64,000 nucleotides of DNA from Streptomyces sp. NRRL S-37 (GTDB lineage: Bacteria; Actinomycetota; Actinomycetes; Streptomycetales; Streptomycetaceae), in NCBI RefSeq assembly GCF_000721605.1, contig NZ_JOIZ01000032.1, positions 34,416-98,415 on the forward strand. Reading direction: 5' to 3'. The translations under genes were made by a program, and so were the position numbers. Positions 8,454-18,270 of this stretch are shown here, piece after piece. The notes below the pieces were generated by a model. That model worked only from the letters and a program-made list of their open reading frames with translations. It had not been told where the DNA came from and made no database searches. Numbering within the stretch: position 1 is the stretch's first letter; each line of letters starts with the position of its first letter.

Positions 8454-9899
8454 ATGCCAGCCGAGCCCACCCTCGCCTCCCATGCCTACCGAGCCGCGCT
8501 CGACGTCATCCGCACCGTCGAGCCGCGCGTCGCCGACGCCATCGGCCAGGAGGTCGCCGACCAGCGCGAGATGCTCAAGCTGATCGCCTCCGAGAACTAC
8601 GCCTCCCCGGCGACCCTCCTCGCGATGGGCAACTGGTTCAGCGACAAGTACGCCGAGGGCACCGTCGGCCGCCGCTTCTACGCCGGCTGCCGCAACGTCG
8701 ACACCGTCGAGTCGCTCGCCGCCGAGCACGCCAAGGAGCTCTTCGGCGCCCGCCACGCCTACGTCCAGCCGCACTCCGGCATCGACGCCAACCTGGTCGC
8801 CTTCTGGGCCGTCCTCGCCGACCGCGTCGAGGCCCCCTTCCTGGAGAAGACCGGCGCCCGCCAGGTCAACGACCTCTCCGAGGCCGACTGGGCCGAGCTG
8901 CGCCAGGCCTTCGGCAACCAGCGCATGCTCGGCATGTCCCTGGACGCCGGCGGCCACCTCACCCACGGCTTCCGCCCGAACATCTCCGGCAAGATGTTCG
9001 ACCAGCGCTCCTACGGCACCGACCCGGCCACCGGCCTCATCGACTACGAGGCCCTGCGCACCTCCGCCCGCGAGTTCAAGCCGCTGATCATCGTCGCCGG
9101 CTACTCCGCCTACCCCCGCCTGGTGAACTTCCGGATCATGCGCGAGATCGCCGACGAGGTCGGCGCCACGCTCATGGTCGACATGGCGCACTTCGCCGGT
9201 CTCGTCGCCGGCAAGGTCCTCACCGGCGACTTCGACCCGGTCCCGCACGCCCAGATCGTCACCACCACCACCCACAAGTCGCTGCGCGGCCCGCGCGGCG
9301 GCATGGTGCTGTGCGACGACTCCCTCAAGGACCAGGTCGACCGCGGCTGCCCGATGGTCCTCGGCGGCCCGCTCCCGCACGTCATGGCCGCCAAGGCCGT
9401 CGCCCTCGCCGAGGCCCGGCAGCCCGCCTTCCGGGACTACGCCCAGCGCATCGTCGACAACTCCCGCGCCCTCGCGGAGGGCCTGATGCGGCGCGGCGCC
9501 ACCCTGGTCACCGGCGGCACCGACAACCACCTCAACCTGATCGACGTCGCCACCTCCTACGGCCTCACCGGCCGCCAGGCCGAGGCCGCCCTGCTCGACT
9601 CGGGCATCGTCACCAACCGCAACGCCATCCCGGCCGACCCCAACGGCGCCTGGTACACCTCCGGCATCCGCGTCGGCACCCCCGCGCTGACCACGCGCGG
9701 CCTGGGCACGGCGGAGATGGACGAGGTCGCGGGCCTGATCGACCGGGTCCTGACGACGACCGAGCCCGGCACCACCAAGTCCGGCGCCCCCTCCAAGGCC
9801 GCCCACGTCCTCGACGCGAAGGTCGCCGACGAGATCTCCCGCCGGGCCACCGACCTCGTCGCCGGCTTCCCGCTCTACCCGGAGATCGACCTCGGCTGA
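8454..9899 (+). CDS. glyA: serine hydroxymethyltransferase
   Basis: 481 residues, starting at the ATG after GGAGGTCCCC. It converts serine and tetrahydrofolate to glycine and 5,10-methylene-THF in the cytoplasm. The PLP lysine is K275 in [14 protein letters not shown]. Other family motifs are [24 protein letters not shown] and [12 protein letters not shown]. The protein is longer than E. coli GlyA because of an insertion around residues 120-165 ([20 protein letters not shown] and following), which I recall from the longer actinobacterial SHMTs. Expression is expected to follow the ZTP riboswitch in its leader. Confidence 0.96.
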   Translation: MPAEPTLASHAYRAALDVIRTVEPRVADAIGQEVADQREMLKLIASENYASPATLLAMGNWFSDKYAEGTVGRRFYAGCRNVDTVESLAAEHAKELFGARHAYVQPHSGIDANLVAFWAVLADRVEAPFLEKTGARQVNDLSEADWAELRQAFGNQRMLGMSLDAGGHLTHGFRPNISGKMFDQRSYGTDPATGLIDYEALRTSAREFKPLIIVAGYSAYPRLVNFRIMREIADEVGATLMVDMAHFAGLVAGKVLTGDFDPVPHAQIVTTTTHKSLRGPRGGMVLCDDSLKDQVDRGCPMVLGGPLPHVMAAKAVALAEARQPAFRDYAQRIVDNSRALAEGLMRRGATLVTGGTDNHLNLIDVATSYGLTGRQAEAALLDSGIVTNRNAIPADPNGAWYTSGIRVGTPALTTRGLGTAEMDEVAGLIDRVLTTTEPGTTKSGAPSKAAHVLDAKVADEISRRATDLVAGFPLYPEIDLG

Positions 9900-9927
9900 G
9901 GCGACCCGGCCCCGCTCGACGCGCCCC

Positions 9928-9958
9928 GCGGCGGTCCGGTCACGCACCGGGCCGCCGC
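9928..9958 (+). terminator. terminator of glyA
   Basis: A 13-bp stem (9928-9940 with 9946-9958), complete apart from one G-U wobble, around the loop CACGC, 28 bases after the glyA stop. Confidence 0.75.
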
Positions 9959-10058
9959 GCGGCGTACCGGCCGGGGCTCCGGCGATCCCGGCCGCGAGCC
10001 CTTGCCGCACCACCGGGGACGGACCGGGGCCCCCTGTTCCGGACCCGTGCCCGAGTGA

Positions 10059-11099
<1,041 letters not shown>

Positions 11100-11231
11100 G
11101 CCGGCGCACCGGACGGACACACCGCACCGGCGCTGAACCGGCCCACGGCGGCGGTCCGTACCACCACACAGCGCTGCACATCACTCCGGTTGCGCCTGCC
11201 CGCATCCGGGTCGTGGTCGTACAGTCGATAA

Positions 11232-11259
11232 CCGGGTGACCGTTTCCGCGGTCACCCGG
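11232..11259 (+). terminator. possible terminator between trpS and the 2H phosphodiesterase gene
   Basis: An 11-bp perfect stem (11232-11242 with 11249-11259) and 6-base loop. It lies 132 bases after trpS and 53 bases before the next start, so it could equally be a leader hairpin of the downstream gene. Confidence 0.45.
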
Positions 11260-11312
11260 CGCACACCGCAGCTTCACCGCCACGCTTCACCACCACAACG
11301 ACAGGAGACGAC

Positions 11313-11891
11313 GTGGGGACCGTAACGATCGGCGTGTCGATCGCGGTCCCGGAGCCTCACGGCAGCCGGCTTCAGCAGCTGCGCGCGGGCTTCGGCGACG
11401 CCGCGGCTCACGGTATCCCCACGCACGTCACCCTGCTGCCGCCGACCGAGATAGACGACGCCGACCTGCCGGCCGTCGAGGCGCACCTCGGCGAGGTCGC
11501 CGCGGCCGGCCGCCCCTTCCCGATGCGGCTGTCCGGCACCGGCACCTTCCGGCCGCTGTCGCCGGTGGTGTACGTGCGGGTCGTCGACGGCGGCGAGGCC
11601 TGCACCTGGCTGCAGAAGCAGGTCCGTGACGCCTCCGGCCCGGTCGCCCGCGAGCTGCAGTTCCCGTACCACCCGCACGTCACCGTGGCGCACGGCATCG
11701 AGGAGGCGGCCATGGACCGCGCCTTCGAGGAGCTCGCCGACTACGAGGCCGAGTGGCCCTGCACCGGCTTCGCGCTCTACGAGCAGGGCGCCGACGGGGT
11801 GTGGCGCAAACTGCGCGAGTTCCCCTTCGGCACCGTGGTGGTGCCCCCGCAGTCCGGGAGCGTGGACCGGGGATCCGTCTCCGCCCGCTGA
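11313..11891 (+). CDS. 2H phosphoesterase / 2'-5' RNA ligase-family protein
   Basis: 192 residues with a GTG start preceded by AGGAGA. It has the two H-x-T motifs that define the 2H superfamily: HVT at 38-40 (GIPTHVTLLPP) and HVT at 122-124 (YHPHVTVAHGI), placed symmetrically as in ThpR/LigT proteins. These enzymes open 2',3'-cyclic phosphates or hydrolyse/ligate 2'-5' RNA bonds in the cytoplasm. The real substrate here is unknown. It follows trpS in the same direction but with a 213-base gap, so it probably has its own promoter. Confidence 0.88.
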   Translation: MGTVTIGVSIAVPEPHGSRLQQLRAGFGDAAAHGIPTHVTLLPPTEIDDADLPAVEAHLGEVAAAGRPFPMRLSGTGTFRPLSPVVYVRVVDGGEACTWLQKQVRDASGPVARELQFPYHPHVTVAHGIEEAAMDRAFEELADYEAEWPCTGFALYEQGADGVWRKLREFPFGTVVVPPQSGSVDRGSVSAR

Positions 11892-11906
11892 GCCCCCGGC
11901 CGGGTC

Positions 11907-12662
11907 TCAGACCGGCAGCCGGCGGAACACCCCGCGCGGCAGGTGCCGCAGCGCCGACATCACCACCCGCAGCGTGCCCGGCACCCACACGGTCTCCGCG
12001 CGGCGCCGCAGCCCCAGCTCGACGGCCGCCGCGACCGCCTCCGGCGTGGTGGCCGGCGGCGCCTCGGGAAGTCCCGCGGTCATCCGGGTACGGACGAAAC
12101 CGGGGCGTACGACCATGACGTGCACCCCCGTGCCGTACAGCGCGTCGCCGAGGCCCTGGGCGAAGGCGTCCAGGCCGGCCTTGCTGGAGCCGTAGATGAA
12201 GTTCGCGCGGCGGGCCCGCTCGCCCGCCACGGAGGACAGCACCACCAGGGAGCCGTGGCCCTGCGCCTGGAGGGCGCTCGCGCACACCAGGCCCGACGAG
12301 ACCGCGCCGGTGTAGTTGGTCTGCGCGACCCGCACCGCGGCCGACGGGTCCCGTTCGTCGTGGGCCTGGTCGCCCAGGGTGCCGAAGGCGAGCAGCACCA
12401 TGTCGATGTCGCCCTCGGCGAAGACCTTGCCGAGCGTGTCCTCGTGGGCGGCGGGGTCGAGCGCGTCGAAGGCGACGGTGCGCACCTCGGCGCCGAGGCC
12501 GCGCAGCTTCTGGGCGGCCTCGTCCAGGCCGGGGGAGGGGCGGCCGGCCAGCCACACCGTACGGGCGCGGCGGGCGATCAGCCGCCGCGCGATGGCCAGC
12601 GCGATCTCGGACGTGCCGCCGAGGACGAGCAGGGACTGGGGGAGACCGAAGGCGTCCTTCAT
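11907..12662 (-). CDS. dprE2: decaprenylphosphoryl-2-keto-ribose reductase-like SDR (DprE2-like)
   Basis: 251-residue short-chain dehydrogenase. Its start overlaps the end of the dprE1-like gene by 4 bases (ATGA). It has an NAD(P)-binding LVLGGTSEIALAIARRL near the N-terminus and catalytic Ser 143/144, Tyr157 and Lys161 (VVLSSVAGERARRANFIYGSSKAG). In mycobacteria DprE2 reduces the 2-keto intermediate made by DprE1 to give decaprenyl-phospho-arabinose. The close match in motifs and the paired gene order support the same reaction here, although streptomycetes lack a mycolyl-arabinogalactan wall. Confidence 0.88.
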   Translation of the reverse strand: MKDAFGLPQSLLVLGGTSEIALAIARRLIARRARTVWLAGRPSPGLDEAAQKLRGLGAEVRTVAFDALDPAAHEDTLGKVFAEGDIDMVLLAFGTLGDQAHDERDPSAAVRVAQTNYTGAVSSGLVCASALQAQGHGSLVVLSSVAGERARRANFIYGSSKAGLDAFAQGLGDALYGTGVHVMVVRPGFVRTRMTAGLPEAPPATTPEAVAAAVELGLRRRAETVWVPGTLRVVMSALRHLPRGVFRRLPV

Positions 12663-14041
12663 GACAGCTCCTGGCTGGAGGTGACCTGGAGGCGGAGGCG
12701 GCGGGCCAGGTCGGAGACGAACACCCCGCGCGGGTCCAGCGCGGCGCGCAGCGCGCGGAAGTCGTCCAGGCGGGGATACATGGCCGCGAGCAGTTCCGGG
12801 CGCAGCCGGGAGTCCTTGGCGAGGCAGACGCGCCCGCCGGTGCCGGCGACCTCCTCGTCGAGTTCGTCGAGGAAGCCGCCGAGGCCGGGCAGCGAGGCCG
12901 GGATGTCCAGGGCCAGGGTCCAGCCCGGCAGCGGGAAGGACAGCCAGCCCGGGTCGGCCTCCCCGAACCGCTTGAGGACGGCGAGGAAGGACGGGCAGCG
13001 GCGCTCGGAGATCCGGCGCACGATCCGGCGCAGGACGTCCTCCCGGCCGTGCCCGACGACGAACTGGTACTGCACGAAGCCGCCCCGGCCGTAGACGCGG
13101 TTCCAGTGCGGTACGCCGTCCAGGGGGTGGAAGAACGCGGGGATCCGCTGGAGCCGCCCCGTGCGCGCGCGGGGCGCCTTGCGGTACCAGAGCTCGTTGA
13201 ACAGCCCCACGGTGGTGCGGCCGAGCAGGCCCTCGGGGACGAAGGAGGGGGCGGCCGGGAGGCGGGAGGTGCGGAAGGAGAGGGGCTCCCCGCGCGCGCG
13301 TGCGTTCCGGGGCAGCGCGTCCAGGGGGGCGTGGTCGCCGCGCGTGAGCACCGCGCGGCCGGTGGCGGCGCCGCGGGCCAGCAGATCGATCCAGGCGACC
13401 GAGTAGCGGTAGCGGTGGTCGGTGTCGGCGAGGCGGGCCATCAGGTCGTCGAGGTCGCTCGCGCGCTCGGTGTCGACGGACATCAGCGAGGTCTCGACCG
13501 GCTGGAGCCGGATCGTCGCGGTGAGGATCACCCCGGTCAGGCCCATGCCGCCCGCGGTCGCCTCGAACAGCGGTGTGCCCGGCACGACCGTACGGACCCG
13601 GCCGTCGGCGGTGAGCAGCTCCAGGGAGAGCACATGGCGGGAGAAGGAGCCGGAGACGTGGTGGTTCTTGCCGTGGATGTCGGCGGCGACCGCCCCGCCG
13701 ACGGTCACGTAGCGCGTGCCGGGGGTGACCGGCACGAACCAGCCGAGCGGCAGCAGCACCTCCATCAGCCGGTGCAGGGAGACGCCCGCGTCGCACAGCA
13801 CGGTGCCGCCGTCGGCGTCGATCGCGTGCACGCGGTCCAGACCCGTCATGTCGAGCACGGTGCCGCCCGCGTTCTGCGCCGCGTCCCCGTACGCCCGTCC
13901 CAGTCCCCGCGCGATGCCTCCGCGGGCCCCGCACTCCCGGACGGCCCGGGCGGCCTCCTCGTACGTCCGTGGACGGATCAGCCGGGCGGCGGTGGGAGCG
14001 GTGCGGCCCCACCCCGTGACGGGAACGGTGTCGGCAGACAT
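12659..14041 (-). CDS. dprE1: decaprenylphosphoryl-beta-D-ribose oxidase-like FAD enzyme (DprE1-like)
   Basis: 460 residues, the usual DprE1 length. An N-terminal FAD-binding PCMH fold (GIARGLGRAYGDAA at 42-55, TVGGAVAADIHGKNHHVSGS at 113-132) is followed by the substrate domain, with SFPLPGWTLALDIP (368-381) and AKDSR (408-412). The family oxidises decaprenyl-phospho-ribose at C2. By my alignment Ala377 stands where Mycobacterium tuberculosis has Cys387, the target of covalent benzothiazinones, while the catalytic-region lysine of AKDSR is kept. First gene of the minus-strand pair. Confidence 0.9.
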   Translation of the reverse strand: MSADTVPVTGWGRTAPTAARLIRPRTYEEAARAVRECGARGGIARGLGRAYGDAAQNAGGTVLDMTGLDRVHAIDADGGTVLCDAGVSLHRLMEVLLPLGWFVPVTPGTRYVTVGGAVAADIHGKNHHVSGSFSRHVLSLELLTADGRVRTVVPGTPLFEATAGGMGLTGVILTATIRLQPVETSLMSVDTERASDLDDLMARLADTDHRYRYSVAWIDLLARGAATGRAVLTRGDHAPLDALPRNARARGEPLSFRTSRLPAAPSFVPEGLLGRTTVGLFNELWYRKAPRARTGRLQRIPAFFHPLDGVPHWNRVYGRGGFVQYQFVVGHGREDVLRRIVRRISERRCPSFLAVLKRFGEADPGWLSFPLPGWTLALDIPASLPGLGGFLDELDEEVAGTGGRVCLAKDSRLRPELLAAMYPRLDDFRALRAALDPRGVFVSDLARRLRLQVTSSQELS

Positions 14042-14175
14042 GACGGTGACCGTATCGCCCTTATGTGACTGTTTGGTTTTAAAACGTCACACCCATCCCT
14101 GAAACGGGTGATTAATGGGATGTCGCTCCCCGGGGACGGGATTCCCGGCCCGCCCGGCGTGAACAGTGGGTCCCC
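14042..14175. promoter_or_regulatory. divergent promoter region of the Dpr cluster
   Basis: 134 bases between the dprE1-like start and the PAP2 start. It contains an AT-rich island unusual for this genome (TTTGGTTTTAAAACG at 14071-14085), flanked by GTGAC and GTCAC half-sites (14066 and 14085 areas). A regulator site shared by both operons is plausible but not identified. Confidence 0.4.
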
Positions 14176-14733
14176 GTGGACGAGCTCCACGACTCCCGCG
14201 ACTCTCCTGGCCCTTACGGCCCCTATGACTTCCCCCGCCCCCTCGGTCTCCACGGCGTGGACCACCGGATCGTCTCCGCCCTCAGAGCGTGCGGCGCGGA
14301 TCCGTGCGTGGCCGGTGCCGCGCGGGCGCTGTCCCTGGCGGGGGAGCACGGGGCGGTGGGGCTCGCCGGAGCCGTCGTGGACCGTCCCCGGCGCGGCGCC
14401 TGGCTGCGCGGCACCACGCTCACCGTGGGCGCCCACGCCGCCGGCTCGGCCGTGAAGCGGGTCGTGCGCCGTCCGCGCCCCACGCATGTCGAACCCCTGG
14501 TCGGCACGGTCGGCCGGCACTCCTTCCCCAGCTCGCACGCCACGTCCGCGGCGGCCGCCGCCGTCGTCTTCGGCGCGCTGGGCGCCCGCGCGGTGCCCCC
14601 GCTCGCCGCCGCCGTCTGCGTGTCCCGCCTGGTGGCCGGCGTCCACTACCCGTCGGACGTGGCGGCCGGCGCCGCCCTCGGCGTGCTCACGGCCCGCCTG
14701 GGCGCCCGCCGGACGACGGGAGGCCCCGCGTGA
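14176..14733 (+). CDS. PAP2-superfamily phosphatase (probable polyprenyl-phospho-ribose-phosphate phosphatase)
   Basis: 185 residues from a GTG start. All three acid-phosphatase motifs are present: KRVVRRPRP (94-102), PSSH (118-121) and SRLVAGVHYPSD (150-161). Hydrophobic helices surround them, as in membrane PAP2 enzymes. Placed between DprE1/E2 and a phosphoribosyl-prenyl transferase, it most likely removes the 5-phosphate from polyprenyl-phospho-5-phosphoribose, the step between UbiA-type synthase and DprE1, as proposed for Rv3807c in M. tuberculosis. It overlaps the next gene by 4 bases (GTGA). Confidence 0.87.
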   Translation: MDELHDSRDSPGPYGPYDFPRPLGLHGVDHRIVSALRACGADPCVAGAARALSLAGEHGAVGLAGAVVDRPRRGAWLRGTTLTVGAHAAGSAVKRVVRRPRPTHVEPLVGTVGRHSFPSSHATSAAAAAVVFGALGARAVPPLAAAVCVSRLVAGVHYPSDVAAGAALGVLTARLGARRTTGGPA

Positions 14734-15665
14734 CCCTCCTGCGCGAGCGCTCCGGCCGGCGGCAGACCGCACCGCCCGTCAGGGGCGGCCTCCTCAAGGG
14801 CCTGCTGCTGACCGCGCGGCCCAAGCAGTGGGTCAAGAACGTCCTGGTGATCGCCGCCCCGGCCGCCGCCGGCGAACTGTTCTCCGTTCACGCCCTGACC
14901 CGGCTCGCCCTGGTCTTCGTCCTGTTCACGGCCTGCGCCGCCGCCGTCTACCTCGTCAACGACGCGCGCGACGCCGACGCCGACCGCGCCCACCCCGTCA
15001 AGTGCCGCCGCCCGGTCGCCGCCGGCCAGGTGCCCGTGCCGGCCGCCTACGCCGCCGGGATCGCCCTCGGCGTCCTCGCGCCCGCCGCCGCGGCCCGGCT
15101 CTGCCCCCCGGAGGCCGCCGCGCTGCTGACCGCCTACCTCGCCGTGCAACTGGCGTACTGCGTCAGCCTCAAGCACGTCCTCGTCGTCGACCTGGTCGTC
15201 GTCACCACCGGCTTCGTGATGCGCGCGGTGATCGGCGGGCTCGCCCTCGGCATCCCCCTGTCCCGCTGGTTCCTCATCACCACCGGGTTCGGCGCGCTGT
15301 TCATGGTCGCCGCCAAGCGCTACTCCGAGGCCGTGCGGATGACCGGGAAGGCGGGTGCCACCCGCGCGCTGCTCACCGAGTACACCGCCGGCTACCTCCG
15401 CTTCGTCTGGCAGCTCGCCGCCGGCGTCGCCGTCCTCGGCTACTGCCTGTGGGCCCTGGAGGAGGGCGGTGTGCCGCACACCGGCGTGCTGCCCTGGCGG
15501 CAGCTTTCCGTGGTCGCCTTCGTCCTCGCCGTCCTCCGCTACGCCGTCTTCGCCGACCGCGGGACCGCAGGCGAGCCCGAGGACGTGGTGCTGGGCGACC
15601 GCGCGCTCGCCGTCATCGGCCTGGTCTGGGCGGCGATGTACGCCCTGGCGGTGGCCGACTGGTGA
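14730..15665 (+). CDS. UbiA-family decaprenyl-phosphate phosphoribosyltransferase-like protein
   Basis: 311 residues from a GTG coupled to the phosphatase stop. A polytopic membrane protein of the UbiA family. The first Asp-rich motif is NDARDADADRAHPVK (77-91), whose N-D-x-x-D-x-x-x-D-R-x-H-P-x-K pattern matches the 5-phosphoribose-1-diphosphate:decaprenyl-phosphate transferases. The second conserved loop is seen around AAKRYSEA. The expected product is polyprenyl-phospho-5-phosphoribose at the inner face of the membrane, feeding the phosphatase, DprE1 and DprE2 steps next door. Confidence 0.9.
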   Translation: MTLLRERSGRRQTAPPVRGGLLKGLLLTARPKQWVKNVLVIAAPAAAGELFSVHALTRLALVFVLFTACAAAVYLVNDARDADADRAHPVKCRRPVAAGQVPVPAAYAAGIALGVLAPAAAARLCPPEAAALLTAYLAVQLAYCVSLKHVLVVDLVVVTTGFVMRAVIGGLALGIPLSRWFLITTGFGALFMVAAKRYSEAVRMTGKAGATRALLTEYTAGYLRFVWQLAAGVAVLGYCLWALEEGGVPHTGVLPWRQLSVVAFVLAVLRYAVFADRGTAGEPEDVVLGDRALAVIGLVWAAMYALAVADW

Positions 15666-15751
15666 GGAACCGTCCGCTCCGCCGCCGGCCATGAGAACCC
15701 GGTCCCGGGGTACCAGGGCATGGGGCTTCCGGGACGGGGCAGGGTCGGATC

Positions 15752-16669
15752 ATGGACTGGCTGAAAAGGCTCCCGGTCGTCGGGCCGTGGACGGCCCGGC
15801 TGATGCTCACGCACGCGTGGCGGTCGTACGAGCGTCTGGACCGGGTGCACTGGACGCGACTGGCCGCCGCGATGACCTTCAGGAGCTTCGTCGCGCTCTT
15901 CCCGCTGCTCACCGTGGCCGCCGCGATCGGCGCCGCCACGATCGGCCAGGACCGGCAGGACGCCCTCCAGGACAGGATCACCGACCAGGTGCCCGGCATC
16001 TCCGACCAGTTGGACATCGGGGAGCTGGTGGAGAACGCCGGCACCGTCGGGCTCATCGCCGGTGCCGTGCTGCTGTTCACCGGCGTCAGCTGGGCCGGTT
16101 CCCTGCGCGAATGCCTCCGCGCGGTATGGGAGCTGCCCGACGAGGAGGAGAACCCCCTCCTGGGCAAGGGCAAGGACCTGGGCGTCCTCGTCGGCCTGGG
16201 CGGCGCGGTCCTGATCACCCTGGCCGCCTCCGCCGTCGCCTCCGCGATGGTCGGCCGGATCAGCGACGCCATCGGACTGGAGAAGGGCGGCTGGGGCGGG
16301 ATCGTCCTGCACGTCGCCGCGTTCGCCGTCGCCGTCGGCGCCGACGTCCTGCTCCTGCTGTACGTCCTCACCCTGCTGCCCGGCGTCGAACCCGCCCGGC
16401 ACCGCCTGATCGTCGCCGCCCTCACCGGCGCGGTCGGCTTCGAACTGCTGAAGCTGCTGCTCAGCGGCTATCTGCAGGGCGTGGCCACGAAGAGCATGTA
16501 CGGCGCGTTCGGCGTCCCGGTGGCCCTGCTGCTGTGGATCAACCTCACCTCGAAACTGGTCCTGTTCTGCGCCGCCTGGACGGCGACGGGGAGCAAGCGG
16601 GACGAGGTCCCCGGGGTCACGGACGCGAGCGGCGGCGCACCAGGTCCGGCAGCGGCCAGCGCCGGTTGA
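15752..16669 (+). CDS. YihY/BrkB-family inner membrane protein
   Basis: 305 residues with about six transmembrane helices. The family signatures are AAAMTFRSFVALFPLLTVAA near residue 40, the short helix GVSWAGSLRECLRAVW, and GFELLKLLLSGYL...YGAFGVPVALLLWINL in the second half. YihY/BrkB proteins were once called RNase BN or virulence factors by mistake; their transport role is unproven. The 3' end overlaps the oppositely transcribed carboxypeptidase gene by 53 bases, so the last 17 residues are encoded opposite that protein's cytoplasmic tail. Confidence 0.9.
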   Translation: MDWLKRLPVVGPWTARLMLTHAWRSYERLDRVHWTRLAAAMTFRSFVALFPLLTVAAAIGAATIGQDRQDALQDRITDQVPGISDQLDIGELVENAGTVGLIAGAVLLFTGVSWAGSLRECLRAVWELPDEEENPLLGKGKDLGVLVGLGGAVLITLAASAVASAMVGRISDAIGLEKGGWGGIVLHVAAFAVAVGADVLLLLYVLTLLPGVEPARHRLIVAALTGAVGFELLKLLLSGYLQGVATKSMYGAFGVPVALLLWINLTSKLVLFCAAWTATGSKRDEVPGVTDASGGAPGPAAASAG

Positions 16670-17927
16670 CCAGGAAGGCGCCGCCCGCCAGCAGCACCAC
16701 CACTCCGCCGGCGATGCCCAGCGCGACCCCGACGCCGTCGGTGCCGCCGCCCGACGCGGCACCCGCCACCGGCTTCGAACCGGCCGCGACGGCACCGTCC
16801 CCGGTGCCCCCGGCCTCACCCGGGGAGGCGGACGGGCCCGGCTGGGCACCGGCCTGCGTCGCGCTCCTCGGCCGCACCAGCTCACCCACCGGCTCGACCT
16901 TGCCGGCCGCCTTGAAACCCCAGTCGAAGAGCTTCGCGGTCTCCTTGTAGGCCTCGTTGTGCTCGTTCTTCGACGGGTTCATCACGGTGACCAGCAGCAC
17001 CTTGCCGTCCCGCTCGGCGACACCGGTGAAGGTGTTGCCCGCGTTGGTGGTGTAGCCGTTCTTCACCCCGGCTATGCCCTGGTAGACCGGCACGTCGGTG
17101 TCGCCGGCCAGCAGCCGGTTGGTGTTCTGGATCTCGAAGGACTCGCGGACCTTCTTGCCCTTCTTGTTCTTCTTCGTCTCACCGGGGAACTGCGCCCTGA
17201 CCGTCGAGGCGTACTCCCGGAAGTCCTTCTTCTGCAGCCCGGAACGGGCGATCAGCGTCAGGTCGTACGCGGACGACACCTGCTTCGGGGCGTCGTAGCC
17301 GTCGGGGCTGACCACGAAGGTGTCGAGCGCCTGGAGCTCCTCGGCGTGCGCGTTCATCTCGTCGACGGTGTCCTCGACGCCGCCGTTCATCGCCGACAGC
17401 ACGTGCACCGCGTCGTTGCCGGAGCGGAGGAAGACGCCCAGCCACAGGTCGTGGACGGTGTACGTCTCGTTCTCCTTGATGCCGACCATGCTGGAACCGG
17501 AGCCGACCCCGGCCAGGTCGGACGGCTCGACCTTGTGCTTCGTCGTCCTGGGCCACTTCGGCAGCAGCGTGTCCGCGAACAGCATCTTCAGCGTGCTCGC
17601 CGGGGCCAGCCGCCAGTGCGCGTTGTGGGCGGCGAGCACCTCGCCGGACTCGGCGTCGGCGACGATCCAGGAGCGGGCCGACAGGTCCTTCGGCAGCACC
17701 GGCACCCCGCTCGCGAGGTTGACCTGCGTCCCCGGCCGGCTGAGCCGGGTACCGCCCACGATGGACGTCTTCGCCGGGGGAGTGGCCGACGGACTCGTCG
17801 ACGGCTTGGGGGCCGCGAGCGCGACGGGCGCGGTCAGCGCGGTGGAGAGCAGGACGGCGGAGGCGACCAGCAGCGATCGCCGGACGGTGTTCTTGGGTGC
17901 GGGCACGACCGGAAACGTACATGCCAT
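16617..17927 (-). CDS. D-alanyl-D-alanine carboxypeptidase (low-molecular-mass PBP), membrane-anchored
   Basis: 436 residues from ATG 17927; no earlier start is needed, because this one opens a good signal peptide (NTVRRSLLVASAVLLSTALT). The serine-enzyme motifs are S111-TLK-114, SGN at 169-171 and, in place of KTG, K289-N-G291 in GIAGVKNGYTTNAG. It trims the terminal D-Ala of peptidoglycan pentapeptides outside the membrane. A low-complexity linker (GASKP/GGTDG type) leads to a C-terminal transmembrane helix and a short Arg-rich tail, so it is anchored at both ends of secretion. The KNG variant is worth noting. Confidence 0.92.
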   Translation of the reverse strand: MACTFPVVPAPKNTVRRSLLVASAVLLSTALTAPVALAAPKPSTSPSATPPAKTSIVGGTRLSRPGTQVNLASGVPVLPKDLSARSWIVADAESGEVLAAHNAHWRLAPASTLKMLFADTLLPKWPRTTKHKVEPSDLAGVGSGSSMVGIKENETYTVHDLWLGVFLRSGNDAVHVLSAMNGGVEDTVDEMNAHAEELQALDTFVVSPDGYDAPKQVSSAYDLTLIARSGLQKKDFREYASTVRAQFPGETKKNKKGKKVRESFEIQNTNRLLAGDTDVPVYQGIAGVKNGYTTNAGNTFTGVAERDGKVLLVTVMNPSKNEHNEAYKETAKLFDWGFKAAGKVEPVGELVRPRSATQAGAQPGPSASPGEAGGTGDGAVAAGSKPVAGAASGGGTDGVGVALGIAGGVVVLLAGGAFLVNRRWPLPDLVRRRSRP

Positions 17928-17997
17928 ACCTGACGAAGTCCCGGGCAGGTCCCCACCCCGGGCAAGGATCCGGACACCGCCCGGTGATACTGGGCGT

Positions 17998-18246
17998 ATG
18001 AAGCTCAGCCGCCCCGTTTCCTGGTTCCTGCTCGCCTTCGGGGTGTGGAGCTGGGTCATCTGGGTCACTTTCGTCAAGAACCTGGTCAAGGACAGCAGCG
18101 GACTCGCGTTCGAGGACGGGCACCCGACGGCGTACTTCTTCGTTCACCTGACGCTCGCCGTCGTCTCCTTCGTACTGGGGACGGTCATCGGGGGCATCGG
18201 GTTGCGCGGACTGCGCGCACTGAGCCGGACGTCACGGACGTCCTGA
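17998..18246 (+). CDS. small two-helix membrane protein (SCO4848-type)
   Basis: 82 residues starting MKLSRPVSWFLLAFGVWSWV. It has two hydrophobic helices (about 8-27 and 45-68) joined by a charged loop, and a short Arg/Ser tail. I recall this as a conserved streptomycete family without known function. It is divergent from the carboxypeptidase gene (70 bases apart) and 24 bases ahead of the phosphoesterase gene, with which it is probably co-transcribed. Confidence 0.82.
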   Translation: MKLSRPVSWFLLAFGVWSWVIWVTFVKNLVKDSSGLAFEDGHPTAYFFVHLTLAVVSFVLGTVIGGIGLRGLRALSRTSRTS

Positions 18247-18270
18247 CCGGGAACAGGGGAACTCCGCCTC

